Shown here piece after piece: positions 1-5,300 of a DNA stretch of 6,880 nucleotides (the stretch's first letter is position 1; each line of letters starts with the position of its first letter). A program made the position numbers and the translations under genes. The notes under the pieces are model-generated. The model saw only the letters and a list, made by a program, of their open reading frames with translations. It did no database searches and was not told where the DNA came from. This DNA comes from Flavobacteriales bacterium (GTDB taxonomy: Bacteria; Bacteroidota; Bacteroidia; Flavobacteriales; Parvicellaceae): contig JAAZYJ010000196.1 of NCBI GenBank assembly GCA_014239715.1, positions 1 to 6,880 of the forward strand. Direction: 5' to 3'.

Positions 1-1
1 A

Positions 2-1276
2 AAAAGCTACGACTTAAACAATAGGCCCAGAGCGATCGATTGGGCCCCCAATGGTGTTTGGGTGGGTACATTAGACGGATTGTTCTTTTGTGACACCTTG
101 AATGGCGTGGTGGAAAAGATTCTTGTTCCAAAACAACTTGAAGGCAGAATAGAATGCATTCGGTCAGCCAATTCGGCTACAATTTTTGGTACTATGGGCA
201 GCGGGCTTGTGATTAAAAATAGCGACACTATTTTGCAGATCTCAAAAAATGAAGGGCTGGCAAGCAATCTGGTTCACGAGCTGCATCTTGAAAACGATTC
301 GACAATTTGGGTGGCAACAAACAATGGTCTCAATTTGGTTCTGTTAAAAAATGGTGCCGTTCAAATACGAACTTACAACATGAAGGACGGCTTACAGGAT
401 AATTACATCAGCGATGTTTACGTCAAAGATGAGAAAGTTTGGATCGGCACAAAATCCGGGCTGTTTTATATGGAAAAGCCCAATTTTGAGGCAAGTAGGT
501 TACCTATTGACCTTAGGTTGAGCATTAAATCGGTTCAAAACGATGGACAGCCGCTATATGGAAATAATCTTGCAGAACTGCAATACGATCAGAATGACAT
601 ATTGGTCAATTTCAACACCGTTTACTTTGGCGGTATTGACGGGGTGGAATATCGATACAAGCTGTTGGGTGTTGATGATGTGTGGACCGGAACACTCAGA
701 AGGACCATTTCATACAAATCATTAGCTCCAGGCTCGTATAGGTTGGCCATACAAGCCAGATCAAGTGGAGTAGATTGGGGCTACAATGAGGAGCATCTTG
801 ATTTTACCATTTCCCCACCTTTTTACAAGTCAGGTTGGTTCATCTTTTTACTTGCAGTGACAATAATTTTTGTTATTTATTTGTTTTTCAGGATCAGGGT
901 GTTAACCTACAACCGGGATATTGTAAGGGAGTTGATGAGAGTCCTCCTCAATCGGTTAACTCCAAAATCCAAACAGTTTAAGGTTCGGGTACAGGGTGCT
1001 ACCGTAAAGGTGAATTCGTTGGACGTTTGTTTCGTTAAATCTACAGGGAACTATCTCGAAATACATACCACAAAAAATAGATTGGTTACCCGAATGAAAA
1101 TTGGTGATTTTGAAAATATACCACCGGATAAGCTGGACTACATAAGAGTAAACCGTTCTTACATTGTTCGGATTGATAAGATAACCTCGAAGTCGCCGAA
1201 AAGTTTGCGGGTACTTGATCAAGATATTCCCATCGGACGCACCTATCAAAAATCAATTTCAGAGCTCTTGTTTTAA
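2..1276 (+). CDS. Membrane-anchored propeller/Y_Y_Y/LytTR one-component transcriptional regulator (5' truncated by window)
   Basis: The last 424 residues of a sensor-regulator. The frame is open from position 2, so the GTG at 62 is not taken as the start; the true start lies outside the window. Numbered from the fragment start, propeller-type (Reg_prop) blades carry the recurring W-[VI]-[GA]-T-x-x-GL pattern near residues 18-29 (GVWVGTLDGLFF), 101-113 (TIWVATNNGL) and 145-157 (KVWIGTKSGLFYM), with a weaker one near 58-71. A Y_Y_Y beta-sandwich follows at about 210-270 (VEYRYKLLGVDDVW, then APGSYRLAIQAR). One hydrophobic helix lies at about 279-296, and a LytTR DNA-binding domain at about 327-424 (VKSTGNYLEIHT, YIRVNRSYIV, IPIGRTYQ). 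In this family the propeller is periplasmic and senses a ligand, while LytTR sits in the cytoplasm and binds direct repeats. There is no histidine kinase or receiver domain between them, so the membrane protein itself would act as the transcription factor. The gene directly precedes the secreted pair and is a plausible regulator of it (inference). Domain identity is secure; ligand and targets are unknown. Confidence 0.9.
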   Translation, partial: KSYDLNNRPRAIDWAPNGVWVGTLDGLFFCDTLNGVVEKILVPKQLEGRIECIRSANSATIFGTMGSGLVIKNSDTILQISKNEGLASNLVHELHLENDSTIWVATNNGLNLVLLKNGAVQIRTYNMKDGLQDNYISDVYVKDEKVWIGTKSGLFYMEKPNFEASRLPIDLRLSIKSVQNDGQPLYGNNLAELQYDQNDILVNFNTVYFGGIDGVEYRYKLLGVDDVWTGTLRRTISYKSLAPGSYRLAIQARSSGVDWGYNEEHLDFTISPPFYKSGWFIFLLAVTIIFVIYLFFRIRVLTYNRDIVRELMRVLLNRLTPKSKQFKVRVQGATVKVNSLDVCFVKSTGNYLEIHTTKNRLVTRMKIGDFENIPPDKLDYIRVNRSYIVRIDKITSKSPKSLRVLDQDIPIGRTYQKSISELLF

Positions 1277-1284
1277 GCTTTTCT

Positions 1285-1374
1285 CTTGTCACAGACAAAA
1301 ATCCATTCGTCACATCTGGCCGAATCAATAAAATTCATTCGTCACTATTATTGTTTCATACATCACATTCGTGA
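1285..1374. promoter_or_regulatory. Phased CATTCGT repeats upstream of the secreted-protein genes, candidate regulator-binding sites
   Basis: The heptamer CATTCGT occurs three times, at 1304-1310, 1336-1342 and 1366-1372. The first two extend to a perfect 10-mer CATTCGTCAC. Start-to-start spacing is 32 and 30 bp, close to three helical turns, so all copies face the same side of the DNA. The inverted core CGAAT lies at 1321-1325, and the third copy sits inside a small palindrome (TCACATTCGTGA, 1363-1374). A related GTCAC at 1288-1292 precedes the GTCAC of the first repeat by 21 bp, the spacing usual for LytTR direct repeats. The motif does not closely match the published LytTR consensus, so assigning it to the adjacent regulator is inference. 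I do not see it upstream of the genes at 3158 or 5301. Confidence 0.45.
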
Positions 1375-1384
1375 ATAAAAATAC

Positions 1385-1414
1385 TTGTTGGAACAGATAA
1401 ACCTTTCAATTTTG
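1385..1414 (+). promoter_or_regulatory. Possible Bacteroidota-type promoter (TTG -33 / CAATTTTG -7)
   Basis: TTG at 1385-1387 is followed after 19 bp by CAATTTTG at 1407-1414, one mismatch from the Bacteroidota -7 consensus TAnnTTTG. Transcription would start near 1418-1421, almost exactly where the conserved leader shared with the gene at 3158 begins. The CATTCGT repeats lie just upstream, which suits activator or repressor sites. The match is short and rests on the consensus alone. Confidence 0.35.
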
Positions 1415-1541
1415 TCAGTAAACAATGCCACAAAGGCAAACCAATTAACTAAACTTTTACATCATGAAAAATTCAATTAGAAAACACATCATATTGATTG
1501 TTGTACTAATAGGAGCAGCAAATTTTGCCGTCTCTCAAAAT
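1407..1541 (+). repeat. Duplicated leader plus signal-peptide block, copy 1
   Basis: This block aligns without gaps to 3101-3235 at a constant offset of 1694 bp. By eye 118 of 135 positions match (about 87%). It covers the -7-like element, the roughly 50-base 5' leader, the ATG and the first 26 codons (the signal peptide up to SQN). Similarity stops abruptly after the SQN codons. Differences are sparser in the untranslated leader (about 4 in 50) than in the signal-peptide codons (about 12 in 78). The leader sequence therefore looks either constrained or recently exchanged. Confidence 0.93.
1425..1448 (+). other. Possible 7-codon leader ORF (MPQRQTN), copy 1
   Basis: Inside the conserved leader, ATG at 1425 opens a 7-codon frame ending in TAA at 1446-1448, 15 bases before the ATG of the secreted-protein gene. 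The same peptide is encoded in copy 2 at 3119-3142. The single base difference within it (1436 versus 3130) is synonymous, AGG versus AGA for arginine. One site is weak evidence and no ribosome-binding site is visible, so the frame may be chance. Confidence 0.2.
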
Positions 1542-3029
1542 GAATATAAAGCATTGCAGCGATCAAGTATCGTAAAATCAACTCCGTATGAAGCGCAGGG
1601 ATATGTGTTGTTTCATCAAACCTCGGGAGTTGAACAATGGAGTGTTATTGCTACCAAAGGAGATCCGGGAGTAGTAATTCCAGAGAATTTTATCTCTCGA
1701 CCAGGATTTGATTACTTGTGGTTACCCAAGGTGATCTGGAGCAATTCGGCTTATACATACAAGATTCAAGGGTTGAATGCAGAAGGAAAAGTCGTTCTTG
1801 AAGAAGATCATACACCTCCTGCAGACCCTGATAATCCAGGAACACATTATCTGAATGGTTGCAATCGACCAACATGTAATGCTGAAACGTATGCATATTC
1901 CATCTTGGTCTATTCCCACCTTGATGAAAACCTGACTAACTATTACTTAAAGCTTGGAAATGCTTGGACAGGATACAATGAAGCAGGAATTCAAATTCCA
2001 TATTATCAGAGAATACAGTTCCAGCATTTATCAACAATTATAGTCGAAAGAGGTCTGCAGGATAATGGGTTTGATTATTATCAGGACCCTGATGATGGTG
2101 GATATTATTTTGTAAAAAAGGACCGTGGACAATGGAAAAACGTATCAGCAATAACCGGAGAGTTGACCAGCGGTGAAGAGTGTTTTCTGACGTATTATGG
2201 TGCAGAACAGGCATTGAATGCATACGGAACATTTTCAAGTAATGACGGAACAACAACGGCACCTTTGTTGAATTGTCAAGGTCAGGCAATTTCATCCAAC
2301 GAACCAACTGGGGGAGGAGACGTAATTACTCCTGCGGTGAGTGCATACGGCGGATTTATTGACTGCATATGGGATTTGTCTTTTGGGGATAGTGATTACA
2401 CACTGCAAGACCTTTGGGACTGTTGGGACAACACGGCTACCCCTGGCAACGGAGGTCCATGTCCGGAAGGGTATTATTATTCTCCCGGTGGCGGCAACCC
2501 ATGTGTGGAAATAGAGGATATAATCGTGCACCCGTTGGATGTGTATGGAGAAGAACCTGCAGAACCAATTACCTTTGCACTTAAAGATAAAATTGTTCGA
2601 AAAAAGCCAAATCGCTCAGCAATAAACAACCATGTATTTCCTAGCGGATTGTACAACATTGGTGTCAAATTGTCCAACGGTGTTTACATTCCGATTCTTA
2701 AATCTTACGACAAAGAATTTATGTTATTGTCTGTTCCGGAGGATAGAACATTGAATCAACAGGATTTTTCCGTTTACCCTAATCCGATCAACAGCGGTGT
2801 CGCTTTCACAATTGAAGCAGAAGTAGAAAACGATTACCCGTATACTTATTCGGTGGTTGATTCGAAAACGGGTAATGTGTTGACATCAGGTAGCCTGAGT
2901 CACGGAACACCGGTTCAGTGTACGATCAACAATAATTCGAATAAACCGGTGCATGCAATAATTCATTTTTCAAGTAATGACCCGGGGATTGATGGAGATG
3001 CAACAAAGCATTTAATAATCAGGCCCTAG
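1464..3029 (+). CDS. Secreted protein of unknown function with type IX secretion sorting domain
   Basis: A 521-residue protein I do not recognise as a whole. Residues 1-25 form a Sec signal peptide (KNSIRK, a hydrophobic IILIVVLIGAA stretch, then AVSQ before the likely cleavage site). Residues about 30-115 are beta-rich and could be a fibronectin-III or Ig-like fold (AYTYKIQGLNAEGKVV), a low-certainty guess. The centre (about 130-350) contains all eight cysteines (133, 138, 240, 271, 301, 320, 333, 347), many aromatics, and a Gly/Pro-rich stretch around 326-346, consistent with a disulfide-stabilised extracellular domain. Residues about 435-521 are a type IX (Por) C-terminal sorting domain starting FSVYPNP and ending TKHLIIRP, somewhat atypical because the usual G-x-Y near the end is replaced by a KPVHAIIHF strand. 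The ATG at 1464 is chosen because it gives the signal peptide and is conserved in the paired gene. The product is probably surface-attached or released. It shares its leader and signal peptide with the protease gene downstream, which suggests joint function (inference). Confidence 0.88.
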   Translation: MKNSIRKHIILIVVLIGAANFAVSQNEYKALQRSSIVKSTPYEAQGYVLFHQTSGVEQWSVIATKGDPGVVIPENFISRPGFDYLWLPKVIWSNSAYTYKIQGLNAEGKVVLEEDHTPPADPDNPGTHYLNGCNRPTCNAETYAYSILVYSHLDENLTNYYLKLGNAWTGYNEAGIQIPYYQRIQFQHLSTIIVERGLQDNGFDYYQDPDDGGYYFVKKDRGQWKNVSAITGELTSGEECFLTYYGAEQALNAYGTFSSNDGTTTAPLLNCQGQAISSNEPTGGGDVITPAVSAYGGFIDCIWDLSFGDSDYTLQDLWDCWDNTATPGNGGPCPEGYYYSPGGGNPCVEIEDIIVHPLDVYGEEPAEPITFALKDKIVRKKPNRSAINNHVFPSGLYNIGVKLSNGVYIPILKSYDKEFMLLSVPEDRTLNQQDFSVYPNPINSGVAFTIEAEVENDYPYTYSVVDSKTGNVLTSGSLSHGTPVQCTINNNSNKPVHAIIHFSSNDPGIDGDATKHLIIRP

Positions 3030-3043
3030 AAGATCATAAAGGG

Positions 3044-3105
3044 AGTTAATTGGGAGGAGATAGGCAGTCATTGTGCAAACATGTTGTCTATCCTTCTTCC
3101 CAATT
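3044..3105 (+). repeat. 62-bp hairpin-forming repeat, copy A
   Basis: This block is identical over all 62 bases to 5200-5261. It is an imperfect palindrome. AATTGGGA (3048-3055) pairs with TCCCAATT (3098-3105), ATAG (3060-3063) pairs with CTAT (3088-3091), and further pairs with small bulges and G-U wobbles lead to a GCAA loop at 3075-3078, a GNRA-type tetraloop on the + strand. It begins 15 bases after the stop of the unknown secreted-protein gene. The 3' end of its stem abuts the conserved leader of the protease gene. No T-tract follows, so it is not a standard intrinsic terminator. It may be a transcript-end, processing or stability element, or a dispersed palindromic repeat. Confidence 0.92.
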
Positions 3106-3235
3106 ATGTCGATAAACAATGCCACAAAGACAAACCAATTAACTAAACTTTTGCATCATGAAAAATTCAATTAGAAAATACATCATATTGATAGTTGCTC
3201 TGGTAGCAACCACAAATTTTGCCCTTTCTCAAAAT
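3101..3235 (+). repeat. Duplicated leader plus signal-peptide block, copy 2
   Basis: The partner of 1407-1541, about 87% identical and gap-free. Its first five bases (CAATT) are also the end of the hairpin repeat at 3044-3105, so the two repeats meet or overlap here. The -7-like element reads CAATTATG at 3101-3108. I find no well-spaced TTG for a -33 box, and the CATTCGT sites of copy 1 are absent. The protease gene may therefore depend on transcription from the upstream gene, or on a promoter I cannot recognise. Confidence 0.93.
3119..3142 (+). other. Possible 7-codon leader ORF (MPQRQTN), copy 2
   Basis: The frame ATG...TAA encodes the same seven residues as 1425-1448, with one synonymous difference (AGA at 3128-3130). 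It ends 15 bases before the protease ATG. It could be a translated leader peptide or simply a by-product of the duplication. Confidence 0.2.
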
Positions 3236-5086
3236 TCAAACGTTTGGGGAAGTGTTGCTAATTTAGAAGATCTATTAAATTCAAATGCATATCAAGACGT
3301 AGATAAGCTAATGAATCTGACGGTAAATCAAATTTTACCCAGCTCTAAAAATCCTGATCTCCAAAAAGTATATGAATTCAGCTGTAATTGCAATGAAGCT
3401 GATCTTTATACTTCCCTGGTTCCTGTTTCCGGAATTGAAGGGATTGAATACGGCCCGAAATATGAACCACTTCTATTACCTGATGATTACAATATTACAT
3501 ACGATCCGATGTATACATTGGACCTCATTAATGCGGAGCAAGCGTGGGACATAACACATGGGGATTGTAATGTGGGGGTTGCGATTTCAGATCAGAATTA
3601 TTGGGTGGGTCATGAAGAGTTAGTAGGTAAGATAACCAATTATGACGCGACAAATACAGGGCCTCAGGGACATGGAACAGCTGTTGCGACAATTGTGGGT
3701 GCCAATACCAATAATGGAATCGGGATCAGTAGCATTGGTTACGACCTAACCATGGCACTCTACAGAATGAATTACAATGAGGTGCTCGATGCAAGTTACG
3801 CAGGAGCAAGGGTTGTAAATCTAAGCTGGACTTCAGGATGTGATTATAACATCTATCAACAAGAAGCAATGGATGAGGTGTACAACAACGGTACATTCAT
3901 CGTTGCCGCGGCTGGCAATGGATCTACTTGTAGCGGCCCTGAGACTTTGGTTTATCCTTCTGCGTACGACAATGTTTTTTCAGTGACCAGTGTTGGACCC
4001 TATGATAATCATGAAAAAATCATAGGTGATCCAAACACAACACATCAGCATAATGCTACAGTGGATTTAAGTGCACCGGGCTATGATGTGCCAATAACTG
4101 CTGCACCGGGGTGGTATTTAACAAGCGATGGAACTTCTTTTGCTGCACCTTTTGTTACCGGAACAGTTGGTTTGATGCTTTGCGCTAACCCCTGTCTAGA
4201 GAATCAGGAAATAGAAGACATTTTAAAATTATCGTCGGTGGATATTGATGCGCTAAATCCAAGTTACGCAGGTTTGATCGGTGAGGGAAGATTGGATGCA
4301 GGAGCTGCTGTCACCATGGCATTCAATAGCCCAACAAATACAGGTCTTTGTAATTGTGATCCACTACAAAGCGTTTATGCCGGCCCTTGTCAAACGGTAT
4401 ATTGGGGATATACGGATGATTATGCTACTGTTGAGCTAAATGGAATAACTTCCGGCGGAAACGGGATCACTACCAGCACCTGGACTGACCAATACGGAAA
4501 TGTTATAGGGACAGGAAACTCAGTGTCATTTTTAGCTGATGCATCCATGGTACCTACAGGTGATTATACTACGACAACCTATACGTTAACTTACACGGAT
4601 GAAGACGGCTGTTCTGTGAGTGATGATGTTGAAATAACGGCTTACAACGTATTGTGTCCTCCGGCGGGCCCATTGTTTCCAAAAAATGATAAGATATTAA
4701 TGTGTAAAAGAGGAAGACGAACGTGTGTTTCTGAAAATGCAGTCGAGAGTCTTATGGCCAGTCATCCGAGTAATGTACTCGGGCCATGTGACGGTATAGC
4801 AGACTGCAAATCTCTTTCTATTAGTAGCATTCAAAACGAACCTGAAAGCTCAATGTCCACGATCCGAGCCTATCCGAATCCATCAACGGGGATTGTCAAC
4901 ATCAGAAGTGAAGAACAGCAAACCATAAATAAACTAGAGGTATATAACCATATGGGCCAGATCATTGTTGCAAAATACAATGGGCAAACTTTTTCAATTG
5001 ATTTAACCAATGAAAACGCTGGAATTTATGTGGTTAAAGCATACATAGGAAAACAAATGGCTACCGTTGTAATTTCACATCTCTAA
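3158..5086 (+). CDS. Secreted subtilisin-like serine protease (S8 family) with type IX secretion sorting domain
   Basis: A 642-residue extracellular endopeptidase. Residues 1-25 are a Sec signal peptide nearly the same as that of the upstream gene (NFALSQN). Residues about 27-120 look like a propeptide, ending in a YTLDLINAEQAWDIT segment typical of the start of S8 domains. The catalytic triad is visible: Asp145 (VAISDQNYWVGHEEL), His172 (GHGTAVA) and Ser327 (DGTSFAAPFVTG), with oxyanion-hole Asn254 (AAAGNG). The Asp box is unusual in reading DQN rather than D-[ST]-G, but all key residues remain, so activity is likely. After the protease domain (to about 390) comes an Ig/PKD-like beta domain (about 405-498). 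A short cysteine segment follows (about 508-544, C516, C523, C544, ending NVLGPC). It resembles a small module found before sorting domains in other Bacteroidota secreted proteins, although its usual histidines are lost or shifted. Residues 569-642 are a canonical type IX sorting domain (IRAYPNPSTGIVNI, LEVYNHMGQII, AGIYVVKAY). The ATG is conserved with the paired gene and no Shine-Dalgarno is seen. Substrate is unknown; a possible partner is the neighbouring secreted protein. Confidence 0.94.
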   Translation: MKNSIRKYIILIVALVATTNFALSQNSNVWGSVANLEDLLNSNAYQDVDKLMNLTVNQILPSSKNPDLQKVYEFSCNCNEADLYTSLVPVSGIEGIEYGPKYEPLLLPDDYNITYDPMYTLDLINAEQAWDITHGDCNVGVAISDQNYWVGHEELVGKITNYDATNTGPQGHGTAVATIVGANTNNGIGISSIGYDLTMALYRMNYNEVLDASYAGARVVNLSWTSGCDYNIYQQEAMDEVYNNGTFIVAAAGNGSTCSGPETLVYPSAYDNVFSVTSVGPYDNHEKIIGDPNTTHQHNATVDLSAPGYDVPITAAPGWYLTSDGTSFAAPFVTGTVGLMLCANPCLENQEIEDILKLSSVDIDALNPSYAGLIGEGRLDAGAAVTMAFNSPTNTGLCNCDPLQSVYAGPCQTVYWGYTDDYATVELNGITSGGNGITTSTWTDQYGNVIGTGNSVSFLADASMVPTGDYTTTTYTLTYTDEDGCSVSDDVEITAYNVLCPPAGPLFPKNDKILMCKRGRRTCVSENAVESLMASHPSNVLGPCDGIADCKSLSISSIQNEPESSMSTIRAYPNPSTGIVNIRSEEQQTINKLEVYNHMGQIIVAKYNGQTFSIDLTNENAGIYVVKAYIGKQMATVVISHL

Positions 5087-5105
5087 AACATGCCGATGTG
5101 TTTTT
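5076..5105 (+). terminator. Weak intrinsic-terminator-like structure at the end of the protease gene
   Basis: CACAT (5076-5080, inside the last codons) can pair with ATGTG (5096-5100), followed directly by TTTTT (5101-5105). An alternative inner pairing is ACAT 5088-5091 with ATGT 5096-5099. The stem is only 5 bp with a large loop, so termination would be inefficient at best. The rest of 5106-5199 shows no gene or clear motif. Confidence 0.3.
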
Positions 5106-5199
5106 CAGCGCGTATGGATCAAAGTGAGAATCGTTTACGGAGCAATAATCAGTTCTTGAATTGACCTTAAGCTGATGAATTAAAAATAAATATTTCGAT

Positions 5200-5261
5200 A
5201 GTTAATTGGGAGGAGATAGGCAGTCATTGTGCAAACATGTTGTCTATCCTTCTTCCCAATT
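5200..5261 (+). repeat. 62-bp hairpin-forming repeat, copy B
   Basis: An exact copy of 3044-3105. Stem arms are at 5204-5211 and 5254-5261, with the GCAA loop at 5231-5234. It lies 113 bases after the protease stop and 39 bases before the fbp ATG, so it separates the secreted-protein pair from the housekeeping genes. It is followed by TTAATTGTTTTT, a somewhat T-rich stretch that begins 4 bases after the stem. Copy B could therefore help terminate transcription, which copy A, lacking such a tract, could not do as easily. Confidence 0.92.
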
Positions 5262-5300
5262 TAATTGTTTTTACGACCTTTACCGTCCAAACCAATTGAA

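Noticed and set aside
62..64. GTG as start codon of the regulator gene
   Set aside because: The frame is open upstream to position 2 and already encodes a propeller blade (GVWVGTLDGLFF) that straddles the GTG, so the gene simply begins outside the window.
1277..1463. Small RNA gene or CRISPR-like repeats in the intergenic region
   Set aside because: The CATTCGT repeats are only 7-10 bp with no uniform spacers, and no tRNA-like or stable long fold was seen, so a binding-site array is the simpler reading.
3044..3105. Integron attC recombination site
   Set aside because: The palindrome sits between genes and has a suitable size, but the required core sites (RYYYAAC and GTTRRRY) are not at its ends; GTTAATT fails the RRRY part. 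No integrase is in the window.
3044..3105. Standard Rho-independent terminator
   Set aside because: The hairpin is long, bulged and not GC-rich, and copy A is followed by ATGTCGATAAAC with no T-tract. A transcript-end role is not excluded but the class does not fit.
3044..5261. Terminal repeats of an insertion sequence or composite transposon carrying the protease gene
   Set aside because: The two 62-bp copies are in direct orientation around the protease, but no transposase is present, the flanks show no target-site duplication (3043/3106 versus 5199/5262 differ), and each copy is internally palindromic.
5265..5300. TTG start giving a 12-residue longer fructose-bisphosphatase
   Set aside because: The family begins at the TLGEF segment, the ATG at 5301 gives the usual length, and the extra codons lie in leader sequence right after the hairpin repeat.
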